A stretch of DNA of 64,000 nt from Geodermatophilus pulveris (GTDB lineage Bacteria; Actinomycetota; Actinomycetes; Mycobacteriales; Geodermatophilaceae): the NCBI RefSeq assembly GCF_900188375.1, contig NZ_FZOO01000004.1, positions 62,001-126,000 on the forward strand. Direction: 5' to 3'. The translations under genes were made by a program, and so were the position numbers. Of this stretch, positions 38,609-46,728 are shown piece after piece. Position 1 is the first letter of the stretch. Each line of letters opens with the position of its first letter. Below the pieces are notes generated by a model, which saw only the letters and a program-made list of their open reading frames with translations, made no database searches and had not been told where the DNA came from.

Positions 38609-39349
38609 GTGAGACGCCGACTGCTCGCCGCCACCACGGCGCTGCTGCTCACCGCCGCCGGCACCGTGGTGCTGCTGGCCTACGTCCGCGGCGCCGACGC
38701 CCGCGCGCTGGCGGGGGTGCAGACCGTGGACGTCCTGGTCGTCGACCGGCCCGTCGCCGAGGGGACACCCGCCGGGGAGCTGGCCGCCCTCGTCCGCACC
38801 GAGCAGGTGCCGGCCAAGGCCGCCGTCCCCGGCGGGGTGACCGACCTCGGCGACCTCGCCGGGCAGGTCGCCACCGCCGACCTGCAGCCCGGCGAGCAGC
38901 TGCTGGCCGCCCGCTTCGCCGCGCCGGAGGACCTCACCGCGCCCGGCACCGTCGCCGCGCCGGACGGCGCCGCCGAGGTGAGCCTGCTGCTGGAGCCGCA
39001 GCGCGCCGTCGGCGGCCGCCTGGCGGCCGGGGACACCGTCGGCGTGCACGTCTCCCTCGCCGACGGGAGGACCACCCACTCCGTCCTGCACGGCGTGCTG
39101 GTCACCCAGGTGCAGGGCGCCCCGGCGCCGGCACCGGACGCCGGCACGGCCGACACCGCCTCCTCCGGCGGCGCGGCCCCGACCGACAGCCTGCTGGTCA
39201 CCCTCGGGCTGCGTGCCGAGCAGGCCGAGGCCGTCGTCTTCGGCATGGAGCACGGCACCGTCTGGCTCTCCCTGGAGACCGACGGCACCGACCTCGGTGG
39301 CACCGAGGTCCTCACCCCCGGCAACGTCTACGAGAAGGACCTCTCATGA
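38609..39349 (+). CDS. cpaB: CpaB/RcpC-like pilus assembly protein (SAF domain)
   Basis: 246 residues from GTG 38609, 9 bp after the preceding stop. One N-terminal membrane helix (LLAATTALLLTAAGTVVLLA) is followed by a SAF domain: VLVVDRPVAEGTPAGELAAL and ATADLQPGEQLLAARFA. CpaB proteins work outside the membrane and may guide the pilus. The stop overlaps the start of tadZ by 4 bp (ATGA). Confidence 0.88.
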   Translation: MRRRLLAATTALLLTAAGTVVLLAYVRGADARALAGVQTVDVLVVDRPVAEGTPAGELAALVRTEQVPAKAAVPGGVTDLGDLAGQVATADLQPGEQLLAARFAAPEDLTAPGTVAAPDGAAEVSLLLEPQRAVGGRLAAGDTVGVHVSLADGRTTHSVLHGVLVTQVQGAPAPAPDAGTADTASSGGAAPTDSLLVTLGLRAEQAEAVVFGMEHGTVWLSLETDGTDLGGTEVLTPGNVYEKDLS

Positions 39350-40536
39350 GCCACGTGGTGCTCGGCGCAGCCGACGACGACCTCGTCCTGCGGGTCGAGG
39401 AGGCGACCGACGGCGACGTGCACGTGCTGCCGCCGGGCCGGCTGCCCGCCGACCCGGCCCGGCTGTTCGAGCAGCTGGTCGACGGCGAGCTGCCCGAGGT
39501 GCTGCTCATCGGCCCGCTGGCGCCGCCGCAGGAGGCGTTCGGGCTGGCCGCGCGGCTGGACGTGCAGTGCCCGGGCATCAGCGTCGTGCTGCTCGCCGAG
39601 CCGACCCGGGAGACGTGGCAGGAGGCCATGCGGGCCGGCGTCCGCGACCTGCTGGCGCCCACCGCCGACGTCGGTGAGCTGCGCGCCGCCGTGGAGCGCG
39701 CCGGCTCCACCGCGGCCGGGCGGCGGCGGGTGCTGCGGCCGGTCGAGGAGACCGCCCGCTACACCGGCCGGGTCATCACCGTGGCCTCCCCGAAGGGCGG
39801 CGTCGGCAAGACGACCGTGTCGGCCAACCTGGCCGTCGGGCTGACCGCGGCCGCGCCCCAGTCCACGGTGCTGGTCGACCTCGACGTGCAGTTCGGCGAC
39901 GTCGCCTCCGCGCTCGGCCTCACGCCGGAGTACGCGCTGCCCGACGTCGCCCACGGCCCCGCGGCCGAGGACACGATGGTGCTCAAGACCTTCCTCACCC
40001 AGCACCCCAGCGGCCTCTACGCCGTCTGCGGGGCGGAGTCCCCGGCCGCCGGCGACACCGTCACCGCCGCCGACGTCACCCGGCTGCTGGCCTCCCTGGC
40101 CCGGGAGTTCCGCTACGTGGTCGTCGACACCGCGCCCGGCCTGTCCGAGCAGACCCTCGCCGCGCTGGACCGGGCCACCGACGTGGTGATGGTGACCAGC
40201 ATGGACGTCCCCGGCGTGCGCGGGCTGCGCAAGGAGCTCGACGTGCTGCGCGAGCTGTGCATGATCCCGGCCGGCCGGCACGTGGTCATGAACCTCGCCG
40301 ACGCCAAGGGCGGGCCCTCGGTGCGCGACGTCGAGACCGCCATCGGCACCGGCGTGGACGTCGTGGTGCCGCGCTCGGCGGCGGTGCCGGCGTCGACCAA
40401 CCAGGGCGTGCCGATCCTGGCGTCCGGCCGCCGCGACCCGGCGGCCCGGGAGCTGCGCCGGCTGGTGTCCCGCTTCTCCGCGACCCCGATCGTGCGGCCC
40501 GGCCGCTACCGGGCCAAGCACCGGGCGGCCTCGTGA
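39346..40536 (+). CDS. tadZ: TadZ/CpaE-like MinD-family ATPase
   Basis: 396 residues from ATG 39346. Residues about 1-130 resemble a receiver-like domain (VLLIGPLAPPQEAFGLAARL). Residues about 140-396 are a ParA/MinD ATPase with deviant Walker A ASPKGGVGKTTVSANLAVGL at about 147 and VLVDLDVQFGDVASALGL. CpaE/TadZ positions the pilus machine at the cell pole or membrane. The long Arg-rich tail (GRYRAKHRAAS) is basic. Coupled to tadA by a 4-bp overlap. Confidence 0.92.
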   Translation: MSHVVLGAADDDLVLRVEEATDGDVHVLPPGRLPADPARLFEQLVDGELPEVLLIGPLAPPQEAFGLAARLDVQCPGISVVLLAEPTRETWQEAMRAGVRDLLAPTADVGELRAAVERAGSTAAGRRRVLRPVEETARYTGRVITVASPKGGVGKTTVSANLAVGLTAAAPQSTVLVDLDVQFGDVASALGLTPEYALPDVAHGPAAEDTMVLKTFLTQHPSGLYAVCGAESPAAGDTVTAADVTRLLASLAREFRYVVVDTAPGLSEQTLAALDRATDVVMVTSMDVPGVRGLRKELDVLRELCMIPAGRHVVMNLADAKGGPSVRDVETAIGTGVDVVVPRSAAVPASTNQGVPILASGRRDPAARELRRLVSRFSATPIVRPGRYRAKHRAAS

Positions 40537-41945
40537 ACCTCTCCTCCCGGCTGGCCGCCGCGCAGGGCCGCCCCGTGGCCCCGGAGGCCCCGGCGGTCCT
40601 GCCCGCCCCCCGGCCGGTGCCTGCGGCCCGTCCCGCGGCGGCCGCCGTCCCGCCGGCCGACGCGCTCGCCCGGCTCAAGGACCGCGTCGCCAAGGCGCTG
40701 TTCGAGCGCATGGGCAACCGGATGAACGACCCGTCGCTGTCGGAGGAGGCGCTGCGCACCGTCGTCCTCGGCGAGCTCGACGAGGTCGTCGAGGAGGAGA
40801 AGGTCCCGCTGTCGGCCGACGAGCGGGCCCGGCTGACCGCGGAGCTCGCCGACGACGTCCTCGGCTACGGCCCGCTGCAGCGGCTGCTCGACGACCCGAG
40901 CGTCACCGAGATCATGTGCAACGGCCCGGACGCCGTGTACGTCGAGCAGAGCGGCCGGCTGGTGCGCACCGCCGCCCGGTTCACCTCCGAGGAGCACCTG
41001 CGCCGGGTCATCGACCGGATCGTCTCCCGGGTGGGACGGCGGATCGACGAGTCCTCGCCGCTGGTCGACGCCCGGCTGGCCGACGGCTCCCGGGTCAACG
41101 CGATCATCCCGCCGCTGGCCTTCAGCGGCTCCACGCTGACCATCCGCAAGTTCGCCAAGGACCCGTTCGGCGTCGACGACCTGATCGGCTTCGGCACGCT
41201 GAGCCCGGAGATGGCCGAGCTGCTGCGCGCCTGCGTGCAGGCCCGGCTGAACATCATCGTCTCCGGCGGCACCGGCACCGGGAAGACGACGCTGCTCAAC
41301 GTGCTGTCCTCGTTCATCCCCGACGGCGAGCGGATCGTCACCATCGAGGACGCCGTCGAGCTGCAGCTGCAGCAGGACCACGTCGTCCGGCTGGAGTCCC
41401 GCCCGCCCAACATCGAGGGCAGGGGCGCGGTCACCATCCGGGACCTGGTCCGCAACTCGCTGCGGATGCGCCCCGACCGCATCGTGGTCGGGGAGTGCCG
41501 CGGCGGGGAGTCGCTGGACATGCTGCAGGCGATGAACACCGGCCACGACGGGTCGCTGTCCACGGTGCACGCCAACTCCCCGCGCGACGCGATCGCTCGG
41601 CTGGAGACCCTCGTCCTGATGGCCGGCATGGACCTGCCGCTGCGGGCCATCCGCGAGCAGATCGCCTCGGCCGTCGACGTCGTCGTCCAGCTGACCCGGC
41701 TGCGCGACGGCACCCGCCGGGTCACCCACGTGACGGAGGTGCAGGGCATGGAGGGCGAGACGGTCACCCTGCAGGACGCGTTCCTCTTCGACTACTCCGC
41801 CGGGGTGGACGCCGCCGGCCGCTTCCTCGGCGCGCCGGTGGCGACCGGGGTGCGGCCGCGGTTCACCGACCGCTTCGCCGAGCTCGGCATCACCGTCTCC
41901 CCGCGGGTCTTCGGGACGCCGGCGGCGCGGCGCGGGTGGGCGTGA
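40533..41945 (+). CDS. tadA: TadA/CpaF secretion ATPase
   Basis: 470 residues from GTG 40533. The motor ATPase of the Tad machine. N-terminal Ala/Pro-rich linker (10-45), then the N2 domain (VLGYGPLQRLLDDPSVTEIM), Walker A IIVSGGTGTGKTTLLNVLS near residue 244, Asp box IVTIEDAVELQL, Walker B RPDRIVVGECRGGESLDMLQ and the His box STVHANSPRDAIARLE. Cytoplasmic hexamer that pairs with TadB and TadC. All catalytic motifs intact. Confidence 0.96.
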   Translation: MNLSSRLAAAQGRPVAPEAPAVLPAPRPVPAARPAAAAVPPADALARLKDRVAKALFERMGNRMNDPSLSEEALRTVVLGELDEVVEEEKVPLSADERARLTAELADDVLGYGPLQRLLDDPSVTEIMCNGPDAVYVEQSGRLVRTAARFTSEEHLRRVIDRIVSRVGRRIDESSPLVDARLADGSRVNAIIPPLAFSGSTLTIRKFAKDPFGVDDLIGFGTLSPEMAELLRACVQARLNIIVSGGTGTGKTTLLNVLSSFIPDGERIVTIEDAVELQLQQDHVVRLESRPPNIEGRGAVTIRDLVRNSLRMRPDRIVVGECRGGESLDMLQAMNTGHDGSLSTVHANSPRDAIARLETLVLMAGMDLPLRAIREQIASAVDVVVQLTRLRDGTRRVTHVTEVQGMEGETVTLQDAFLFDYSAGVDAAGRFLGAPVATGVRPRFTDRFAELGITVSPRVFGTPAARRGWA

Positions 41946-42877
41946 TGCTGCTCGCCGTCGGGCTGCTCGCCATCGCCGGCGCCCTGCTGCTGGTCGCCCT
42001 CGTCGTCGTGCCCGCCGGTCCGCGCCGGGTGCCGCTGTCCCGCCTGGACCCGACCGTCGCGCCGCCGGCGTCGCCGCTGGCCGGCGCGTCGGCCGCGGCC
42101 GGAGCCGCGGTGGAGCGCGCGCTGGCCCGCCGCGGGCTGGTGGCCCGCGGCAGCGCCGCCCTGGAGCGGGCCGGGGTGGCCATGGCGCTGCCGGACGTCG
42201 TGCTGCTGGCCGGCCTGGCCGCCGTCGTGCTCGGCGTCCTCGGCCTGCTGCTCGGCGGGGTGCTGCTGGCCGTGCCGCTGGCCGTCGCCGTCCCGCTGGC
42301 CGCGCGGGTGGTGGTCCGGTTCCGCACCGGGCGCCGGCAGGCCGCCTTCGCCGACGCCCTCGACGACTCGCTGCAGCTGATGGCCTCCAGCCTGCGGGCC
42401 GGGCACAGCCTGCTGCGCGCGGTGGACGCGGTGTCCCAGGAGGCCGCGGCGCCGACGTCGGAGGAGTTCGCCCGCATCGTCAACGAGACGCGGGTGGGCC
42501 GCGACCTCGGCGACGCCCTGGACGAGGTCGCCGAGCGGATGGGCAGCGACGACTTCCGCTGGGTCGCCCAGGCGATCGGCATCCACCGCGAGGTCGGCGG
42601 CAACCTGGCCGAGGTCCTGGACACCGTCGGGCACACCATCCGCGAGCGCAACGCCATCCGCCGGCAGGTCAAGGCGCTGTCGGCCGAGGGCAAGCTGTCC
42701 GCGGTCGTGCTGATGAGCCTGCCGTTCGGCATCGTCGCGTTCCTCGCGGTGAGCAACCCCGCCTACCTGTCCGGGTTCACCGAGAGCCCGGTCGGCTGGG
42801 GCATGGTCGCGGCCGTCGTCGTGCTGCTCACCGTCGGCGGGCTGTGGCTGCGCGCGACGGTGCGGATCCGGTTCTGA
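41942..42877 (+). CDS. tadB: TadB inner-membrane platform protein
   Basis: 311 residues from GTG 41942 (ATG 41945 also possible). T2SSF-domain protein: helices at the N-terminus (residues 3-25 and 80-115), then the cytoplasmic DALDDSLQLMASSLRAGHSL and VAQAIGIHREVGGNLAEVLD, and two C-terminal helices. Works with TadC as platform for TadA. Overlaps tadC by one base (TGATG). Confidence 0.93.
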   Translation: MMLLAVGLLAIAGALLLVALVVVPAGPRRVPLSRLDPTVAPPASPLAGASAAAGAAVERALARRGLVARGSAALERAGVAMALPDVVLLAGLAAVVLGVLGLLLGGVLLAVPLAVAVPLAARVVVRFRTGRRQAAFADALDDSLQLMASSLRAGHSLLRAVDAVSQEAAAPTSEEFARIVNETRVGRDLGDALDEVAERMGSDDFRWVAQAIGIHREVGGNLAEVLDTVGHTIRERNAIRRQVKALSAEGKLSAVVLMSLPFGIVAFLAVSNPAYLSGFTESPVGWGMVAAVVVLLTVGGLWLRATVRIRF

Positions 42878-43767
42878 TGCTGCCCGCCCCCGTGCTGGCG
42901 GCCGCGCTGGCCGTCGCCCTCGCCGTCCCGCTGCTGGGCTGGGCGCTGCTGGCCCACCCGCAGGACGCCGCCGCCCGGACCCGGGAGAACCTGACCCGCG
43001 GCCTCGACCTGCCCGGCGCCGTCGCCGTCCCGGCCCGGGCCCGGCTGCTGCCCCGGCTGGCCCGCGCGCTCACCCCGGCCGGCACCGTGGCCCGGCTCAA
43101 CCGGCTGGCCGGCGCCGCCGGGCGCCCCGCCGAGTGGCCGCTGCCCCGGCTGGTCGCCGCCAAGCTGGTGCTGGGGCTGGTCGCCGCGGCGCTCGGCGTG
43201 CTGGTGGTCTCGGCCCGGCCCGGCCCGCTGACCGTGGTCATGGCCGTCGTCGTCACCGCCGTGGCCCACGTCGTGCCCGAGCTGCTGCTGTACAGCCGCG
43301 GGCAGGAGCGGCAGCAGGCGATCGCGCTGGAGCTGGCCGACACCCTCGACCAGATGACCATCGCGGTGGAGGCCGGACTCGGCTTCGAGGCCGCGATGGC
43401 CCGTGCCGGGCGCAACGGCCGCGGCCCGCTCGCCGAGGAGCTGGTGCGCACGCTGCAGGACATCGCCGTCGGCCAGCCCCGCCGGGAGGCCTACCTGGCG
43501 CTGGCCGACCGGACCGCGGTGCCGGACCTGCGCCGGTTCATCCGCGCGGTCGTGCAGGCCGACGCGTACGGCGTCTCGATCGCCGACGTGCTGCGCACGC
43601 AGGCGGCCGAGATGCGGCTCAAGCGGCGGCAGCGGGCCGAGGAGAAGGCGATGCAGATCCCGGTCAAGGTGATCTTCCCGCTGATCCTGTGCATCCTGCC
43701 GACGCTGTTCATCGTGCTGCTCGGCCCGGCCGCCCTCGACATCGCCGGGGCCTTCGGCGGGCAGTGA
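42877..43767 (+). CDS. tadC: TadC inner-membrane platform protein
   Basis: 296 residues from ATG 42877. Second T2SSF-domain platform protein: ELADTLDQMTIAVEAGLGFE and AVVQADAYGVSIADVLRTQA, C-terminal helix VKVIFPLILCILPTLFIVLL. Last gene of the Tad locus. It ends 11 bp from the convergent stop of the stressosome operon. No secretin or TadD-type gene is present, as expected for a Gram-positive Tad system. Confidence 0.93.
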   Translation: MLPAPVLAAALAVALAVPLLGWALLAHPQDAAARTRENLTRGLDLPGAVAVPARARLLPRLARALTPAGTVARLNRLAGAAGRPAEWPLPRLVAAKLVLGLVAAALGVLVVSARPGPLTVVMAVVVTAVAHVVPELLLYSRGQERQQAIALELADTLDQMTIAVEAGLGFEAAMARAGRNGRGPLAEELVRTLQDIAVGQPRREAYLALADRTAVPDLRRFIRAVVQADAYGVSIADVLRTQAAEMRLKRRQRAEEKAMQIPVKVIFPLILCILPTLFIVLLGPAALDIAGAFGGQ

Positions 43768-43778
43768 GACGTCGTCGG

Positions 43779-44063
43779 TCAGGGGTGCAGCGGACGACGG
43801 ACCATGTCGTGACTGGCCAGGACCTCGACGAGGAAGTCCGACGCCGCCCGCGCCACCTCGGGCACCTCGTCGGCAGGGCAGTCCTGCAGCACCTCGAGGA
43901 GCAGGTCGTGGTGCACGCGGACGATGTCCAGCAGGCTCAGCGCCGTGCCCAGGGTGCCGCGGCCCAGGGACCAGCCGGCGGCGAGCGCGGACTCCCCCGG
44001 GCGGGCCAGGTACCGCAGGAACGCGGCGCGGTAGTTGCGGCGCAGGTCGGCCTCCGCACTCAT
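43779..44063 (-). CDS. Stand-alone RsbU N-terminal (RsbT-binding) domain protein
   Basis: 94 residues from ATG 44063. The sequence RRNYRAAFLRYLARPGESAL, then LSLLDIVRVHHDLLLEVLQD and ASDFLVEVLASHDM, is the four-helix N-terminal domain of RsbU phosphatases, the part that RsbT binds in Bacillus. The PP2C phosphatase domain is completely absent; the gene ends cleanly at 43779 and nothing resembling PP2C follows. Fourth gene of the stressosome operon, overlapping rsbS by 4 bp. I infer a binding partner for the RsbT domain of the sigma fusion, perhaps as antagonist or adaptor. Confidence 0.8.
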   Translation of the reverse strand: MSAEADLRRNYRAAFLRYLARPGESALAAGWSLGRGTLGTALSLLDIVRVHHDLLLEVLQDCPADEVPEVARAASDFLVEVLASHDMVRRPLHP

Positions 44064-44449
44064 GGCCGCTGCGCCGTGGGGTCACGCGCGCCCCGGTCCA
44101 GCTCCGCCAGTCCCTCCTCCAGGTCCAGTGCGGTGACCACCCGGCCGGTGTCCATGCCCAGCTGGACCATGGCGAACGCGACGTCCGGTTGGATCCCGAC
44201 GATCACGGTCACCGCCCCGCGCAGCCGGGCCATCTCGGCCATGTCCCGCAGCGTCCGGGAGGCGAAGGAGTCCAGGACGTCGAGGGCGGCCACGTCGATG
44301 ACCACCCCGCGTGCCCGGTCGGAGCCGATCCGTTCCACGAGGTCGTTCTGGAAGCGCACCAGCTGGGAGTCGTCCAGGGCGGTGTGGACGGACGCGATCA
44401 GGTACGGGCCCTGCCGCAGGATCGAGAACAGCCGCGGGCCGTCGTTCAC
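44060..44449 (-). CDS. rsbS: RsbS-type STAS stressosome scaffold
   Basis: 129 residues from ATG 44449. A single STAS domain close to B. subtilis RsbS: RQGPYLIASVHTALDDSQL, then VVIDVAALDVLDSFASRTLR with Ser61 at the position phosphorylated by RsbT (DSF motif), and VIVGIQPDVAFAMVQLGMD. RsbS and RsbR form the stressosome core. Longer by about ten residues at the C-terminus than typical. Overlaps rsbR and the RsbU-N gene by 4 bp each. Confidence 0.92.
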   Translation of the reverse strand: MNDGPRLFSILRQGPYLIASVHTALDDSQLVRFQNDLVERIGSDRARGVVIDVAALDVLDSFASRTLRDMAEMARLRGAVTVIVGIQPDVAFAMVQLGMDTGRVVTALDLEEGLAELDRGARDPTAQRP

Positions 44450-45351
44450 GGCCCACCGTTCCCGTCCTCACGGGAGACCGCGTACCCCAGCAGCCGCTCG
44501 GCCTCCTCGAGGCCGCCCTGCAGGTCGCCGATGGTGTTCATCTTCGACAGGTCGACACCGATGGTGACCAGCGTCTGGGCGATCTCCGGGGACAGCCCGG
44601 TGATGATCACGCTGGCACCCATGAGCCGCGAGGCGTCGACCGTCCGCACCAGGTGGTTCGCGACGGACTCGTCGACGTCCGGGACGCCGGTGATGTCGAC
44701 GACGACGACCTTGGCCCGGTGGGTCCGGATGCCGCTGAGCAGCTGCACCGTCAGCTGCCGGGCCCGCTCCCGGTCGAGCACCCCGATGATCGGCAGGATC
44801 AGCAGCCGCTCACGGACCGGCAGCACCGGGGTCGACAGCTCGCGGATGGAGTCCTGCTGCTGCCGGATGACCCGCTCGCGCTCCTCCACGAAGGAGACGG
44901 CCACGGTGTTGGCGATGCGGTTGGCCGCCGGCTCGTAGGCGTCGAGCACCCGGTTGAGCAACGCGAAGTCGCGCTGGTACTTCTCGAACAGCGACCTGGC
45001 GAGGACGTCGCGCAGCAGGAGCACGATGCCGACGACCTCGTGGGTCTCCACGCCCCGCGGGATGATCCGCTCGGAGAGGTCGCGGGCGTAGTGCTGCAGT
45101 GCCTCCACGCTGCCGGTCTCCAGGACCTCGACGTAGTTGTCGTAGACGAGCGTGGTCTCGGCGGACATCTCCTGAGCGGTCATCGCCTGCAGGAGGTGCG
45201 CCTCCCGGATGCGGCCGACCCACTCCTGACGGAGCCGGGTGCGGTGCTCCCGCAGGTGCGCCACCAGCTGCGGGAGGAGGTCCTCCTCGTCGAGGGCGCG
45301 CGGGGGGCCCGTCGGAGCCACGGTCGCGCTCGGGTCCTCGTACCTGGTCAT
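44446..45351 (-). CDS. rsbR: RsbR-type stressosome sensor
   Basis: 301 residues from ATG 45351. N-terminal helical sensor region (about 25-165, non-haem globin-like RsbR fold: REHRTRLRQEWVGRIREAHL, IVLLLRDVLARSLFEKYQRD) and a C-terminal STAS domain (about 180-290: VVVVDITGVPDVDESVANHL, VIITGLSPEIAQTLVTIGVD). In B. subtilis RsbRA two Thr in the STAS domain are phosphorylated by RsbT; by eye those positions are Arg (in VLDRERAR) and Glu (in DVDESVA) here. Overlaps the sigma-RsbT gene by 4 bp. Confidence 0.9.
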   Translation of the reverse strand: MTRYEDPSATVAPTGPPRALDEEDLLPQLVAHLREHRTRLRQEWVGRIREAHLLQAMTAQEMSAETTLVYDNYVEVLETGSVEALQHYARDLSERIIPRGVETHEVVGIVLLLRDVLARSLFEKYQRDFALLNRVLDAYEPAANRIANTVAVSFVEERERVIRQQQDSIRELSTPVLPVRERLLILPIIGVLDRERARQLTVQLLSGIRTHRAKVVVVDITGVPDVDESVANHLVRTVDASRLMGASVIITGLSPEIAQTLVTIGVDLSKMNTIGDLQGGLEEAERLLGYAVSREDGNGGP

Positions 45352-46493
45352 GCCTCTCCCCGCCACCTCGTCATCGTCACCGTCGTGCCGCGGCCGATCT
45401 CGGAGACCACCGCGAACTCGTCCATCAGCCGCCGTGCGCCCGGCAGCCCCAGCCCAAGCCCCCGGTAGGTGCTGTAGCCGTCCTGCAGCGCCTGTTCGAC
45501 GTCCGGGATCCCGGGGCCCGCGTCGCGGGCGACGATGGAGATCCCCGTCCTCGGCTCCTGCAGCTCCGCGACGACCACCTCGCCGGAGTCGGCGAAGCGC
45601 ACGATGTTGCGGGTCATCTCCGACACCGCCGTGGCGATCAGCGTGACGTCGGTGGCGGAGAACCCCAGCCGGGTCGCCACCTCCCGGGCGGCCTGCCGGG
45701 CGGCCACGACGTCGGCATCGGTGCGCACGGCGACGCGCACCGCGTCGTCCCGGGAGCGCCCGCGTCCCATGAGGGGCTCGGAGAGTCGCGCGCACAGGTC
45801 GCACTCCAGCATGTGGCGGGCGGCGTCGACCTCCCGTTGGCGACGGCGGTCGCCGCCGGAGATGGCGAGCAGCACCGGACGGCAGCGCTCCGTGGGCGGC
45901 TCCGCCCGCTCGGAGACGAGCAGGTACTCCACCCGCAACCGGGCGCGGGTGCGGTTGAGCTGGGCGGCCACCGCACCGGCGGTGGAGCCGAGCTCGGCCG
46001 CCAGCGACCGGGTGTCCTGACCGGACACCTCGTGGGCCAGCAGCGTCGTCCGCTCGCGGTCGGAGAGCCGGGTCAGTGCCTCCGCGACGGCGGTGCGGTC
46101 CTCGCGGGCGAGGACGTCCTCGTCGGGCGCCTGCGGAGGCCGCAGGTCGACGACGCGGTGCTGGTGCCGTCGCTGTCGGTCCTGGTCCCGCCACATCGAG
46201 GCGACCGTGTTGCGCGCCGTCACGATCGCGTAGGGCTCCAGCAGCCCCGGCTCCACGCGGCCGGCGGCGGCGAGGACCCGGGTCAGCGTCTCCTGGACCA
46301 GGTCGTCGGCGGTCGCCGGATCGGGGACGCGGGACGCGACGATCCGCCGGACCAGCGGGATGAGCGCTGCGACGTCCGCAGATCCGCGGTCGCCTGCCCC
46401 GCTCTCCACCGGCTCGCCGGACACCACCCGCGAGACGGTACGCCCGGGGACCCGGATGACCCCGCTCCCTGGACGCCCTCGCCTCCCCCGCAT
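45348..46493 (-). CDS. ECF-like sigma factor fused to HC2 zinc-finger motif and RsbT kinase domain
   Basis: 381 residues from ATG 46493; no good ribosome site, and GTG codons near residue 23 are alternatives. Residues about 41-108 are sigma region 2 (ADDLVQETLTRVLAAAGRVE, AIVTARNTVASMWRDQDR); 131-192 are region 4 (LTRLSDRERTTLLAHEVSG, LAAELGSTAGAVAAQLNRTR). Residues 204-234 hold Cys204, His227, Cys231 and Cys234 in the C-x22-H-x3-C-x2-C spacing of zinc-binding anti-sigma domains. Residues about 251-378 are an RsbT-type GHKL kinase: N box AVSEMTRNIVRFAD, G1 DAGPGI, G2 GLGLGLPGARRLMDEF. First gene of the stressosome operon. I infer that the kinase domain binds the RsbR-RsbS core and so ties the sigma factor to it. 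Confidence 0.88.
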   Translation of the reverse strand: MRGRRGRPGSGVIRVPGRTVSRVVSGEPVESGAGDRGSADVAALIPLVRRIVASRVPDPATADDLVQETLTRVLAAAGRVEPGLLEPYAIVTARNTVASMWRDQDRQRRHQHRVVDLRPPQAPDEDVLAREDRTAVAEALTRLSDRERTTLLAHEVSGQDTRSLAAELGSTAGAVAAQLNRTRARLRVEYLLVSERAEPPTERCRPVLLAISGGDRRRQREVDAARHMLECDLCARLSEPLMGRGRSRDDAVRVAVRTDADVVAARQAAREVATRLGFSATDVTLIATAVSEMTRNIVRFADSGEVVVAELQEPRTGISIVARDAGPGIPDVEQALQDGYSTYRGLGLGLPGARRLMDEFAVVSEIGRGTTVTMTRWRGEA

Positions 46494-46728
46494 GACGAGG
46501 AGGCCGGGGATCGCGTCGGCCGGCCCCGCCGACGCGCCGGGACGCGGGGACCCCGTCCGGGCAGCGACGACACCGGACCGGAACGGGGAGGAGGGACCCG
46601 GCCGGGCCGGTCGTCCGCCCGGGCGGGCTCGTCATCCGCCCGGGAGGGCGACGTCTTCACGGGTGCGGTGCCGTACTCCCTCCGGCCAGAGGCGCCGGGC
46701 CGGCACACGAGCAAGGAGGCTCCCCCTG

